From assembly GCF_004803505.1 (NCBI RefSeq), contig NZ_SSWH01000002.1, positions 157,305 to 221,304 on the forward strand: 64,000 nucleotides of DNA. Reading direction: 5' to 3'. A model generated the notes under the pieces. The model saw only the letters and a list, made by a program, of their open reading frames with translations, was not told the origin of the DNA and made no database searches. This DNA comes from Arthrobacter echini (GTDB lineage Bacteria; Actinomycetota; Actinomycetes; Actinomycetales; Micrococcaceae). Below, piece by piece: positions 43,974-54,559 of this stretch (its first letter is position 1; every line of letters starts with the position of its first letter). Both the position numbers and the translations under genes were made by a program.

Positions 43974-45451
43974 GAGGCCGAGGGATCGGCGATACCGACG
44001 TACTGCGTGTACAGGTACTCCTCGATGCCCTCAGCCCCACCCTCGCGGCCCAGACCGGACTGCTTGACACCACCGAAGGGCGCCGCCGCGTTCGAGATCA
44101 CGCCGGCGTTGAGCCCCAGCATCCCGACCTCCAGCCGCTCACCGATCCGCAGGCCGCGGTTCAGGTCGCGAGTGAAGACGTAGGCCACCAGACCGTACTC
44201 GGTGTCATTGGCCAGTTCCACGGCCTCGTCCTCGGTGCTGAACGTGACGATCGGCGCGACCGGCCCGAAGATCTCCTCCTGCAGGATCCTCGAGGACCGG
44301 GCCACGCTCGTGAGCACCGTGGCCTGGTAGAAGTACCCGTCCCCGGGCACCGGCTCTCCACCGGTGACGGTCCGGGCGCCGTCGGCCACGGCGGAGGTCA
44401 CCAGGTCGTGGACCTTGTCGCGGCTCTTGCCGTCGATCAGCGGGCCGAGCGTCGATTCCTCCTCGGTGCCGCGCGCCGTGGTCGTGGTCCCCATGCGCTC
44501 GGCGAGGGCGTCCGCGAAGCGATCGACCACCGATTCGTGGACGATGAAGCGATTCGCGGCAGTGCAGGCCTCGCCCATGTTCCGCAGCTTGGCGATCATG
44601 GCGCCGTCCACCGCCGCATCGATGTCCGCGTCCTCGAAGACGAGGAACGGGGCATTACCGCCGAGTTCCATGGAGGTCCGCAGGACGTTCGCCGATGCTG
44701 CCGCGAGGAGGCTGCGTCCTACGGGAGTGGACCCCGTGAAGGAGAGCTTCCGCAGCCGGGAGTCGTCGATCAGCGGACCCGTGACGCTGCCTGCGTTCGT
44801 GGTGGTGACGATGTTCAGGACTCCTGCCGGGAGGCCTGCCTCCTGCAGCACCGTGGCGAACAGGGCGGACGTCAGCGGAGTGAGGGCGGCCGGCTTGAGG
44901 ACCATGGTGCAGCCGGCCGCGATGGCCGGTGCGATCTTCCGGGTGGCCATCGCCAGGGGGAAGTTCCACGGTGTGATGAGCAGGCTCGGCCCCACGGGCT
45001 TCTTGTGCACCAGCAGCCGCGACCTGCCGTCCGGTGCGAGAGAATACCGGCCGGAGGCGCGCACGGCTTCCTCCGAGAACCAGCGGAGGAACTCCGCGCC
45101 GTAGGTCACCTCGCCTCGCGCCTCGGCCAGCGGCTTGCCCATCTCGAGCGTCATCAGCAGCGCGAATTCGTCGGCGCGCGCCGTGACGAGGTCGAAGGCG
45201 CGGCGCAGGATCTCCCCCCGCTCGCGGGGAGCGGTGGCCGCCCAGGCCGCCTGCGCCTCGACGGCCGCGTCGAGTGCTGCCATGCCGTCCTCCGGAGTCG
45301 CATCGGCGATCGTGAGCAGCGTGCTGCCCGTTGCAGGATCCTGGACGTCGAAGGTGGCGCCCGAGGAGGACTGGCGCCACTGGCCGCCGATGAGCAGACC
45401 CGTGGGCACCTTCTCGAGCAGTGCGTTCTCCTGGTCGATGGTGACAGCCAT
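43970..45451 (-). CDS. gabD: NAD(P)-dependent succinate-semialdehyde dehydrogenase
   Basis: The 493-residue aldehyde dehydrogenase has the substrate and cofactor motifs ITPWNFPLAMATRKIAPA (about 150-168), FTGSTPVG, the general-base Glu in MELGGNAPF (about 259) and the catalytic Cys in GEACTAANR (about 296). EIFGPVAPI and GVKQSGLGREGG are at the C-terminus. The FPLAM..RK and C-terminal patterns are those of GabD-type succinate-semialdehyde dehydrogenases, which link GABA breakdown to succinate; substrate specificity is not proven. The start ATG at 45451 has AAGGAG 8 bases upstream. It is monocistronic, with no transaminase next to it. Confidence 0.9.
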   Translation of the reverse strand: MAVTIDQENALLEKVPTGLLIGGQWRQSSSGATFDVQDPATGSTLLTIADATPEDGMAALDAAVEAQAAWAATAPRERGEILRRAFDLVTARADEFALLMTLEMGKPLAEARGEVTYGAEFLRWFSEEAVRASGRYSLAPDGRSRLLVHKKPVGPSLLITPWNFPLAMATRKIAPAIAAGCTMVLKPAALTPLTSALFATVLQEAGLPAGVLNIVTTTNAGSVTGPLIDDSRLRKLSFTGSTPVGRSLLAAASANVLRTSMELGGNAPFLVFEDADIDAAVDGAMIAKLRNMGEACTAANRFIVHESVVDRFADALAERMGTTTTARGTEEESTLGPLIDGKSRDKVHDLVTSAVADGARTVTGGEPVPGDGYFYQATVLTSVARSSRILQEEIFGPVAPIVTFSTEDEAVELANDTEYGLVAYVFTRDLNRGLRIGERLEVGMLGLNAGVISNAAAPFGGVKQSGLGREGGAEGIEEYLYTQYVGIADPSAS

Positions 45452-45591
45452 AGCGAGCTCCTTCGCAAAGATTCCGGGCGTGCCCGACGGCACATTCCCG
45501 CTCACGCTAACCCTGCCCACGAGGGCTGTCCACTGGAAGCTGCACCACTACGCGCGATGTGCATTGGACTCCTGCACAGTCCCCGCGGCGG

Positions 45592-46554
45592 TCAGCGCGA
45601 GGCGATGACCGCCGCGTAGAGCTCGCGCTTGCTCACCCGAGCGGTGGCGGAGACCGCCGCGACCGCATCCTTCAGGCGCATGCCGTCCTCGAGCAGGGCG
45701 GTGACCTCGAGGACGTGATCCTCCGGTCGGGAGAGCGGCGCATCAGGAGCTCCGCCGACCACGACGGCGATCTCGCCACGCACCTCGCCGTCCTGGGCCC
45801 ACTGCAGCAGTTCCACCAGCGATCCCCGGATCACCTGTTCGTGCACCTTCGTCAACTCGCGCGCCACCGCGGCCGGACGGTCCGAGCCGAATTCCTGCTG
45901 CAGTGAGCGCAGCATGGCCTCGAGCCGGTGGGGAGCCTCGAAGAACACCATGGTGCGACGCTCGGAGGTCAGTTCGGCGAGGCGCACCGCGCGCAGCCCC
46001 GCCTTGCGCGGCAGGAAGCCCTCGAAGCAGAATCGGTCGGTCGGCAGTGCGGACAGGGCCAGCGCGGCAAGGACCGCGGAGGCACCGGGCACGGTCGTGA
46101 GATCGAGTCCTTCCGCGACCGCCGCCTCGACGAGCCGGTAGCCCGGATCGGACACCGCCGGCATACCCGCGTCGGTGACCACCAGGACGGTGGCGCCCTC
46201 CCGCACCAGATCGAGGAGCTCCGGCGTCCGCTCGGCCTCGTTGTGTTCGTGATAGCTGATGATCCGGCCCGTGCGGCTCACGCCGAGTGCCTGGACAAGC
46301 CGGTGCAGACGCCGGGTGTCCTCGGCGGCGACGACGTCGGCGCTGTGCAGGAGACCGATGAGCCGTTCGGTCGCATCGCCCATGTTGCCGATCGGGGTCG
46401 CTGCCAGGACCACGCGACCCCGACCGCTGCCGTCGCCGGCAGTACCCCGATAGGCGGTGACCGCAGGCTGCAGGGAGTCAGGCTGCGGGTCTGCCGACTG
46501 CATGTCGACGTCGTCGTGCGTGTTCTGGCCGACGGCCCCGGGTGGCTGGTTCAC
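45592..46554 (-). CDS. rsmI: 16S rRNA (cytidine-1402 2'-O) methyltransferase
   Basis: The 320-residue protein has the RsmI tetrapyrrole-methylase fold: LAATPIGNMGDATERL at about 50-65, AAEDTRRLHRL, the VTDAGMPAVSDPGYRLV SAM region, PGASAVLAAL and EGFLPRK, then VFFEAPHRLEAML. It methylates C1402 near the ribosomal P site with RsmH. The N-terminus is extended by about 45 residues compared with usual members. The start is a GTG with TAGGGT exactly 6 bases before it, again consistent with a leaderless transcript. It is divergent from the protein mannosyltransferase gene. Confidence 0.94.
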   Translation of the reverse strand: MNQPPGAVGQNTHDDVDMQSADPQPDSLQPAVTAYRGTAGDGSGRGRVVLAATPIGNMGDATERLIGLLHSADVVAAEDTRRLHRLVQALGVSRTGRIISYHEHNEAERTPELLDLVREGATVLVVTDAGMPAVSDPGYRLVEAAVAEGLDLTTVPGASAVLAALALSALPTDRFCFEGFLPRKAGLRAVRLAELTSERRTMVFFEAPHRLEAMLRSLQQEFGSDRPAAVARELTKVHEQVIRGSLVELLQWAQDGEVRGEIAVVVGGAPDAPLSRPEDHVLEVTALLEDGMRLKDAVAAVSATARVSKRELYAAVIASR

Positions 46555-46596
46555 CTCATCACCCTATCCCCGGCGCGTGCCGTCCGCGCCGGAACC

Positions 46597-46634
46597 ATGA
46601 CGCGCCGGTACCATGACGCGCCGGTACCATGACA
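46597..46634. repeat. 16-bp tandem repeat at the mannosyltransferase start
   Basis: ATGACGCGCCGGTACC occurs at 46597 and 46613, with a partial third copy at 46629. Each unit brings its own ATG and a GGTACC palindrome. Because 16 is not a multiple of 3, the ATGs fall in different frames; that at 46613 is in frame with the gene. Confidence 0.9.
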
Positions 46635-48268
46635 ATGTGAGCCACGCCGCCGTCCAGCCCCGACGCGACCCGGCGCAGCAGAGCGGATCCCGCGTGCTCG
46701 ATCCACGTCGGGCCTTCACCGAGGCGGCACTGCGCATCCGGCTCCTCGGCCCGGTCTCCCACGCCGGCTGGCCGCGCTGGATCCTTCCGCTCCTGATGGC
46801 GGTCCTGGGCGGGGTGCTGCGCTTCGTCAGACTCGACGAGCCGGGCTCGCTCGTGTTCGACGAGACGTACTACGTCAAGGACGCCTATTCGCTGCTGCGC
46901 TCCGGGTACGAACGCGAGTGGCCGGAGGACGCCGACGAATCCTTCGCGGCAGGTGACCCCGACGTCCTGCTCGACTCCGCCGACTACGTGGTGCACCCGC
47001 CCGTCGGCAAATGGATGATCGCCTTCGGCATGGCCCTGTTCGGCTCCGACAACGCGTTCGGATGGCGTTTCTCCGCCGCACTGGTCGGCACGCTCTCGGT
47101 GCTCCTGATCGCTCTCGTGGCCCAGCGGATGTTCGGCTCGGCGATCCTCGGAGCCGCGGCCGGGCTGCTCCTGGCAGTCGACGGTCATCACCTCGTCGAG
47201 TCGCGCACCTCTCTGCTCGACATCTTCCTCAGCTTCTGGCTGCTCGCCGCCTTCGCCGCACTCCTCGTGGACCGGGACGACGGTCGACGGCGGCTCGCGC
47301 GCCGACTCGCGGCTCTCGCCGCCACGAGCGGGATCGGCGTTCCGCCTCGGCGGCAGCTGATGTACGGGCCCTTCCTGGGCCTGCGGTGGTGGCGACTGGT
47401 CGCGGGCATCTGTCTGGGTCTGGCACTGGGCACGAAGTGGTCCGCCCTGCCGTTCATCGCGGCCTTCGGCCTCCTGAGTGTCGCCTGGGACCTCAGTGCA
47501 CGGCGGATCGCCGGCGTCCACCGCTGGATGCTCGGCGGAGTGGTCAGGGACGGCCTGCTGGCCTTCGTCAGCATCGTCCCGGTGGCGCTGGCGACCTATC
47601 TCGCGACCTGGACGGGCTGGTTCCGTTCGACCGACGCCTACGACCGCCAGTGGGCCCAACAGCATCCCTCCGCGCTGTGGGGCTGGCTGCCGGACGGCGT
47701 GCGCTCCCTCGCCGAGTACCACCGCAGTGCCTACAGCTTCCATCGCGGTCTCGGCTCGGACCACCCCTATGAGGCCGGCCCCCTGTCCTGGCTGGTGGTG
47801 GGGCGGCCCACGTCGTTCTACTACGAGAAGCCCCAGGGGTGCGGCGCGGAGGCGTGCTCGCAGGCGGTGACGGTCCTCGGCAATCCGCTGATCTGGTGGA
47901 GTGCCGCACTCTCGCTCCTCGTGCTGCTGTTCTCCTGGCTGGGGCGCCGCGACTGGCGGGCAGCGGCGATCCTCACCGGCGTCGCCGCGGGATACCTGCC
48001 GTGGTTCCTGTACCCGGAGCGCACCACGTTCTACTTCTACGCGGTGTCCTTCGAACCGTTCCTCATCCTGGCCCTCACCTACTGTCTCGGTCTCGTTCTC
48101 GGCGCCCCCGGGGCCGACGGCGCCCGGCGGACGTGGGGCGTCGTCCTGGTGGGCCTCTTCCTCGCCGCCGCCGTCGTGCTCTCGGCCTACTTCCTGCCGA
48201 TCTGGACCGCCGAGATCATCCCCTACGAGCAGTGGCGGATGCGCATGTGGTTACCGAGCTGGATCTGA
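46613..48268 (+). CDS. Dolichyl/polyprenyl-phosphate-mannose protein mannosyltransferase (PMT)
   Basis: The 551-residue polytopic protein is of GT39/PMT type. After a cytoplasmic N-terminus, the first helix is followed by FDETYYVKDAYSLL with the catalytic-type Asp-Glu pair at about 82-83. The first outside loop contains VVHPPVGKWMIAFGMALFG. About ten more membrane segments follow, ending with the family tail EIIPYEQWRMRMWLPSWI. These enzymes move mannose from polyprenyl-phosphate-mannose to Ser/Thr of exported proteins. Ser/Thr/Pro-rich exported segments encoded in this window (Hsp70-like tail, L,D-transpeptidase linker, DUF4352-like linker) are plausible substrates, by inference. The start lies in a 16-bp repeat; GTG 46637 is an alternative. 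Confidence 0.93.
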   Translation: MTRRYHDNVSHAAVQPRRDPAQQSGSRVLDPRRAFTEAALRIRLLGPVSHAGWPRWILPLLMAVLGGVLRFVRLDEPGSLVFDETYYVKDAYSLLRSGYEREWPEDADESFAAGDPDVLLDSADYVVHPPVGKWMIAFGMALFGSDNAFGWRFSAALVGTLSVLLIALVAQRMFGSAILGAAAGLLLAVDGHHLVESRTSLLDIFLSFWLLAAFAALLVDRDDGRRRLARRLAALAATSGIGVPPRRQLMYGPFLGLRWWRLVAGICLGLALGTKWSALPFIAAFGLLSVAWDLSARRIAGVHRWMLGGVVRDGLLAFVSIVPVALATYLATWTGWFRSTDAYDRQWAQQHPSALWGWLPDGVRSLAEYHRSAYSFHRGLGSDHPYEAGPLSWLVVGRPTSFYYEKPQGCGAEACSQAVTVLGNPLIWWSAALSLLVLLFSWLGRRDWRAAAILTGVAAGYLPWFLYPERTTFYFYAVSFEPFLILALTYCLGLVLGAPGADGARRTWGVVLVGLFLAAAVVLSAYFLPIWTAEIIPYEQWRMRMWLPSWI

Positions 48269-48282
48269 GGACGGCCAGGGCA

Positions 48283-49161
48283 TCAGTTCCCGAGAGCCTC
48301 ACGGAAGCGGCTCGAGTCCTGGTCCTGTGCAAGCAGGGAGCGCTCGCGCCGCGCCCTCGTGGGCCAGCTGAGCAGCAGGGTGAGGGCCGTCGCGACGAGC
48401 ACCAGGAGCCCCACCGTGGTTGCCGAGTCCGACCAGAACTGCTCGGGGAACAGGCGGATGAGAGTGTCGTCGATGCGGAACGTCCACGTGCCGTCGGGGA
48501 AGAACACGGCGTGGACCTGCGTGAAGAACTGCTCCCAGGCCACGACGGCGAGCACCCCGAGGATCACTGCGCCTGCCAGGGTCAGCACCGCGCCCGCGAA
48601 CAGTGCCCGGCGGACGCCTCCGCTGTAGCGGCGGCGGAGATGGACGCAAGCGAGGACGGCCAGGACCAGGAGCACCAGGCCGATGAAGAACCCGAGTCCG
48701 AGCACCTGCTTCACGTCCGTCATGTGATCGACCTCGGAGGCGAGGAACAGTGGCTCCCCGTCCTCGCCCACGAGTCCCCCGAGATACCGGGGAGGCGCGA
48801 AGTTCACGACGTAGTCCAGCGCATAGGAGCCGTACGTCATGCGGTCCTCGAGGGAGAAACCGAAGCGGTCCGCGGGGAAGCCCGGGCGATGATACTCGAC
48901 CCACAGGAACGACGACGTCGCGACGAACCGCACAGCCGCTGCCACCACGACGACCGGGAAGAACAGGGCGACGACGACCTGGAGGAACCGCGCGAACCGG
49001 GGCTTCCTCCAGGTCGTCGCACGATCACGCAGCGCGGCGCGGCGCGCCGCGTCCCGGTCCAGGACCGGAGGGGTCACTGCACTCGCGCCCGCCGTCGGGC
49101 CGTGGACCACCGTCTGCCGGCCGTCGTCGTCGGTCGTGCGGATCCCGTCGGTGCGTGCCAC
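48283..49161 (-). CDS. DUF1461 (TIGR01906-type) integral membrane protein
   Basis: The 292-residue protein starts at a GTG with GGAGGAG upstream. Four membrane segments are seen at about 58-80 (FLQVVVALFFPVVVVAAAVRF), 160-180 (GLGFFIGLVLLVLAVLA), 193-213 and 258-278. A long outside loop with HMTDVKQVL at about 145-155 is typical of the family (the D-H-M-x-D-V motif). The family function is unknown. It follows spoIIM-like by 117 bp on the same strand and is convergent with the mannosyltransferase gene. Confidence 0.87.
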   Translation of the reverse strand: MARTDGIRTTDDDGRQTVVHGPTAGASAVTPPVLDRDAARRAALRDRATTWRKPRFARFLQVVVALFFPVVVVAAAVRFVATSSFLWVEYHRPGFPADRFGFSLEDRMTYGSYALDYVVNFAPPRYLGGLVGEDGEPLFLASEVDHMTDVKQVLGLGFFIGLVLLVLAVLACVHLRRRYSGGVRRALFAGAVLTLAGAVILGVLAVVAWEQFFTQVHAVFFPDGTWTFRIDDTLIRLFPEQFWSDSATTVGLLVLVATALTLLLSWPTRARRERSLLAQDQDSSRFREALGN

Positions 49162-49278
49162 TGCCCTGTCTCCTCCTGTACGTCACCGGTCGTGATGTCC
49201 GGCCCTGTCGAGAATACCCGGCGGCACCACCGGCGTGTTCCCCGTGATCCGCGGGCGTGACCTCACAGGGAAGTACAC

Positions 49279-50271
49279 CTAGGCGGTGATGACGCCCGCG
49301 CCCCGGTCCGCGGCGTCGAGATCCCCGCTGTGACCTGCGAGCACCGCTCGCCGGCCGAGGATCAGGGTGTACGCCCAGTAGGCGGCGAGGACGAGGAAGC
49401 CGATGGTCAGGCGCAGCCAGGGAGGCAGCGGACTGGGTGTTACGAAGCCCTCCACGAGCCCGGAGACGAGCAGGACCACGACGAGCCCGAGCGCGACGGT
49501 GATCAGTGCCCGGCCCTCCTGCGCCAGCGCCTCGGAGCGCAGGCGCCGTCCCGGGGCGACCCAGGCCCAGAAGATCCGCAGCCCGGCAGCCGTCGCGACG
49601 AAGATCGCCGTCAGTTCCATGAAGCCGTGCGGGAGGATGTAGAGGAAGAAGACGTCGAGCCTGTCGTAGGACGCCATCATGCCCGCTGCCAGGCCGATGC
49701 CCTGTGCGTTCTGGTACAGGATGTAGAGGGGCCAGAAGCCCGTGACGCCGAAGGCGACGGCCTGCACCGCGATCCAGGCGTTGTTGGTCCAGACCAGACC
49801 GGCGAAGGACGCCGCCGGATTCTCGGAGTAGTAGCCGACGAAGTCCTGCTCCACGTACTGACGCAGGTCCTCGTCGGATCCGAGTGCCTGGATGACCCCG
49901 GGGGTGCCGAGCACCCAGCGTGCGTACAGTCCGGCGACGACGACGAACACCACCGCAATCGCGACGGTGAGCCACCGCACCCGGTAGAGGGCTGCCGGCA
50001 GGGAGATCACGAAGAACCGGGCGAGGTCCTCCAGGGCATTGCCTCGGGCCCCGGTGAAGCGGGTCCTGGCCCTGGACAGGCGCATGGACAGCGCACCGGA
50101 GAGCGCACTCTCGGGGTCGAGCGACCGGATGATGGACAGGTGCGTGGACACGCGCTGGTACAGCACGAGCAGTTCGTCCGACTCGGCACCGTCGAGACGG
50201 CGCTGTCGGACCAGGTGATCGAGGCGCTCCCAGTCGCCGCGGTGCACCTCGATGAATGCGTCCACGTCCAT
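49279..50271 (-). CDS. Stage II sporulation protein M-like membrane protein
   Basis: The 330-residue protein has a cytoplasmic N-terminal helical domain (about 1-90, MDVDAFIEVHRGDWERLDHL) and then five or six membrane segments. The SpoIIM/DUF95 motifs are NNAWIAVQAVAFGVTGFWPL, GIGLAAGMM and FFLYILPHGFMELTAIF. In spore formers SpoIIM works with SpoIID/P in engulfment; in non-sporulating actinobacteria its role is unknown. It is paired head to head with an RDD protein gene, which is common in this phylum. A TAGGGT box 7 bases before the ATG suggests a leaderless transcript. Confidence 0.92.
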   Translation of the reverse strand: MDVDAFIEVHRGDWERLDHLVRQRRLDGAESDELLVLYQRVSTHLSIIRSLDPESALSGALSMRLSRARTRFTGARGNALEDLARFFVISLPAALYRVRWLTVAIAVVFVVVAGLYARWVLGTPGVIQALGSDEDLRQYVEQDFVGYYSENPAASFAGLVWTNNAWIAVQAVAFGVTGFWPLYILYQNAQGIGLAAGMMASYDRLDVFFLYILPHGFMELTAIFVATAAGLRIFWAWVAPGRRLRSEALAQEGRALITVALGLVVVLLVSGLVEGFVTPSPLPPWLRLTIGFLVLAAYWAYTLILGRRAVLAGHSGDLDAADRGAGVITA

Positions 50272-50441
50272 GCGCCCAACCCTATAGTCATGACAGGCCC
50301 GCACGGAGCTGGTCGGGGCAGACCGCGGTACACCTGCTCGCGGCGGTGATCCGGCCGTGATACGACGACGATAGGCTGGGTCCAGCTGGGGTGCTCGCGT
50401 GGACGCCCCAGGACATCACGTACACGAGGCACGGGGGTCGG

Positions 50442-51242
50442 ATGAGTTCGGTCGTCACGGGTGAGGCCGTCGTCCTCGAACTCCGACCGGCGGGATTCGC
50501 GGCGCGTGGACTGAGCGTCATGATCGACATCGTGGCGCAGGGGATCCTCGCCGTCCTGCTGATCCTGCTGATCGGGAACGTGTTCGGCGGCGTCTTCGAC
50601 ACAGCCCTCACGACGGCGCTCCTGCTCGTCGTCGTCGTGCTGCTGGTGGTCGTGCTGCCGGTGACCGTGGAGACGCTCACGCGGGGAAAGTCCCTGGGCC
50701 GGCTGGTGATGGGGCTGCGGATCGTGCGCGACGACGGCGGTGCCGTCCGCTTCCGTCAGGCCTTCATCCGCGCGATGGTGGCGGTGCTGGAGATCTACCT
50801 CCTCGTCGGATCGCTCGCGTTCCTGGTGTCCCTGTTCAACGAGAAGTCCAAGCGGCTGGGTGATCTGCTCGCCGGCACCTATGCGATGAGGGAGCGGCTG
50901 GTCTCGACTCCCCGGGCTCTGGTCCTCATGCCGCCGGGCCTGCAGCCGTGGGCGCAGGTCGCCGACATCGGACGCCTGCCGGATCCGCTGGCCCGCCGCA
51001 TGTCGCAGTTCCTGGCTCAGGCGCCACGGCTGACCGTGCAGGCGCGCCGGTCGATCTCCCGGGATCTCGCTGCGGAGGCCGCCCACCACGTGTCCCCGCC
51101 GCCTCCCGGGCACGCACCACCGGAGGAGTTCCTGCGGGCGGTGATCTCCTCGCGCCGCGATCGCGACTACACGGCGATGCTGCGCCAGCGTGAGCGGACC
51201 GAAGCGACGGCGAGAAGGATCCACCGGCTGCCCTTCACCTAG
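50442..51242 (+). CDS. RDD family membrane protein
   Basis: The 266-residue protein begins at ATG 50442. The RDD signature appears as RPAGFAARGLSVMIDIVAQG (Arg near 18, Asp near 30). Helices lie at about 25-48 and 57-78, then GKSLGRLVMGLRIV, a third helix near 105-135, and a hydrophilic C-terminal 110 residues with repeated Arg/Pro stretches. The family function is unresolved, with transporter-like roles proposed. It is divergent from spoIIM-like. A TAGGCT box at about 50373 could be its -10, leaving a leader of roughly 60 bases. Confidence 0.88.
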   Translation: MSSVVTGEAVVLELRPAGFAARGLSVMIDIVAQGILAVLLILLIGNVFGGVFDTALTTALLLVVVVLLVVVLPVTVETLTRGKSLGRLVMGLRIVRDDGGAVRFRQAFIRAMVAVLEIYLLVGSLAFLVSLFNEKSKRLGDLLAGTYAMRERLVSTPRALVLMPPGLQPWAQVADIGRLPDPLARRMSQFLAQAPRLTVQARRSISRDLAAEAAHHVSPPPPGHAPPEEFLRAVISSRRDRDYTAMLRQRERTEATARRIHRLPFT

Positions 51243-51380
51243 CCGGCCCGATCAGCCCCGGCGTCGAGATGGCAGACGTTACCGGCCAGGGTCCCGGATC
51301 ACGGTCGTTCCTGCGCTTTCGGCACCGTTCGTGAGCCGCCGCGTAGCTGCAGCGCCCTGAGGATCCGGGCCTCCTCGCAG

Positions 51381-52694
51381 CTAGGGCTGGTTGACCCATT
51401 CGTCCCAGGGGACGTTCCAGTCGCCGAAGCCGTCGTCCACGTACATGGGCCCGTAGTCCGTGTTGAGGATCTCCACCACGTCCCCGGCAGCGAAGGTGTC
51501 GTAGAAGTACTCGGCGCCCTCGGGGGACATACCGATGCAGCCGTGGGAGACATTTTCGGTGCCCAAGGCGTCTTGCGCATCGGACAGCGCCTCGTGGACG
51601 AACGCCCCATCCCTGCTCAATCGACTCGCATGATTGACGACGGTCGGCGGATAGTAGTGCGGGTCACCCGGATGGAGCCCGATCGACTCCGCCGTGAACT
51701 GAGTGCTCTCGTACTTCTCCATCACCACCATGTAGCCCTCGGTCGAGGGCCACTCGTCCGTTCCCAGCGTCACGGGGAAGGTCCGGTCCAGTCTGCCGTC
51801 GAGATAGACCTCCATGGTCTTGGTGGCGTTGTCCACCACGGCCAGGCGCGTGTTGTGCGTCTTCACGGTCATCGTCGTGTCACCGTTGCCGATCATCCCG
51901 TTGCCGAAGTCGACGCCGAAGAGATCCATGCTCACCGTGATCGTGCTGTTCGGCTCCCAGAAGGTCTCGGGCCGGTACCGCACCACCGTGTCCGAGACCT
52001 TGCCCGTCCTGTCCGGCAACCAGTAGAACGCTCCCTCCTGGCCGCTGGTGCTCGTGATGGTGATGGCCTTCTCGACTGCATCGCGATTCGTCACCGGCTC
52101 GCTGAACGTGAACTGCAGGGGCTGCCCGGTGCCGACCGTGCTGCCGTCCAGCGGGAACATCGCGGCGTCGGCCTCGTTGGCGGGTTCCACGGTGGTGAAG
52201 GTCGACTCCGCATGCTGCACCTGCCCGGCGGAATCGAGCACGCTGTAGCTGACCGAGTACTGGGTGTTGAAGGCGAGCCGCTCGGTCGCGGTCCAGGTGG
52301 CCTGATCGTCGGAGACGGAACCGGCCACGGGTGAGCCGCCAGCGCTCGGTCGGACGTCGACGGTGCCGAGCATGGCACCGTCGACCGTCACCGTCGCGGG
52401 CGTTGCAGGATTGACACCGTACGCCCCGTCCGTCGGCGTGAGCTCCACCGTGTACGCGTCAGCCACCCGGGATGCCGCCGGTCCGGAGGTTGCGTCCGAC
52501 GCCGGTGACTGCGATGGGGACGATGGTGCGGATGACGACGAAGCCGAGGGTGCGGAGGACGACGTCATCCCGCTGCCCGACGGCTCGGCGCCGTCAGGTC
52601 CCGTGCACCCCCCGATGAGGACCATCGCAGCACAGACCGCTGCGATCCTCCAGCCACTGCGCCGTACGGTTCGCACACCTGTTTCCTGCGTCAT
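51381..52694 (-). CDS. L,D-transpeptidase lipoprotein with Ig-like domains
   Basis: The 437-residue protein has a lipoprotein signal peptide with lipobox VLIGGC (Cys at about 31) and a Ser/Ala/Pro linker. Two Ig-like domains of the Ldt A/B type follow at about 80-285 (YTVELTPTDGAYGVNPATP, FTFSEPVTNRDAV). The YkuD catalytic domain ends in VNHASRL..DG and NVSHGCIGMSPE, with the catalytic Cys near 385. It makes 3-3 crosslinks in peptidoglycan on the outer face. The start at 52694 is chosen over 52724 because of the G-rich ribosome site directly upstream. A TATGAT -10 lies at 52725-52730. The layout is the one known from mycobacterial LdtMt2-type enzymes. Confidence 0.94.
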   Translation of the reverse strand: MTQETGVRTVRRSGWRIAAVCAAMVLIGGCTGPDGAEPSGSGMTSSSAPSASSSSAPSSPSQSPASDATSGPAASRVADAYTVELTPTDGAYGVNPATPATVTVDGAMLGTVDVRPSAGGSPVAGSVSDDQATWTATERLAFNTQYSVSYSVLDSAGQVQHAESTFTTVEPANEADAAMFPLDGSTVGTGQPLQFTFSEPVTNRDAVEKAITITSTSGQEGAFYWLPDRTGKVSDTVVRYRPETFWEPNSTITVSMDLFGVDFGNGMIGNGDTTMTVKTHNTRLAVVDNATKTMEVYLDGRLDRTFPVTLGTDEWPSTEGYMVVMEKYESTQFTAESIGLHPGDPHYYPPTVVNHASRLSRDGAFVHEALSDAQDALGTENVSHGCIGMSPEGAEYFYDTFAAGDVVEILNTDYGPMYVDDGFGDWNVPWDEWVNQP

Positions 52695-52774
52695 CGGCCC
52701 ACCCCCCCTTGCATGTTTCGGCACATCATACGCCGCACTTCCCCATCAGAGGCGGCCCCCCGAGCATGCCGCAC

Positions 52775-54274
<1,500 letters not shown>

Positions 54275-54316
54275 GGTCTGCTGTTCCTCACTGGTTCCTC
54301 CGGGTGGTTCTGGGTC

Positions 54317-54499
54317 TCAGGGGCGGTCGACGGTGGCATCGGCGCGAAGAAGCACCGGAATGCCGTCCTCGATCCGGTAGCTCAGGGGGCCGTCCGGGCC
54401 CGGTGTGGACGAGCGCAGGACATCGCCGTCCTGAACAAGCGTCGACCCGGTGACGGGGCAGCGCAGCACATCGAGCAGGTGGTCATGGAGAGTTGGCAT
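54317..54499 (-). CDS. Trm112 family protein
   Basis: The 60-residue protein has the Trm112/YcaR signature: LLDVLRCPVTGSTLVQDG at the N-terminus and YRIEDGIPVLLRADA near the C-terminus. Only one Cys remains (CPVTGS instead of CPVC), so zinc binding is doubtful. In eukaryotes Trm112 activates methyltransferases; in bacteria the partner is not established. It lies between DUF3499 and ahcY on the same strand. Confidence 0.88.
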   Translation of the reverse strand: MPTLHDHLLDVLRCPVTGSTLVQDGDVLRSSTPGPDGPLSYRIEDGIPVLLRADATVDRP

Positions 54500-54559
54500 G
54501 GGACGCTTTCGCCGTATCGATCAGGGGGAGGGTGGCTGATGCCAGTCTATCGTGGACCG

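Noticed and set aside
43913-45619. Plus-strand open frame of 568 codons
   Set aside because: It is antisense to the complete aldehyde dehydrogenase gene, whose motifs are all intact.
54275-54316. SAH riboswitch upstream of ahcY
   Set aside because: Only 42 bases are available before the upstream gene and no matching core or pseudoknot pairing was seen.
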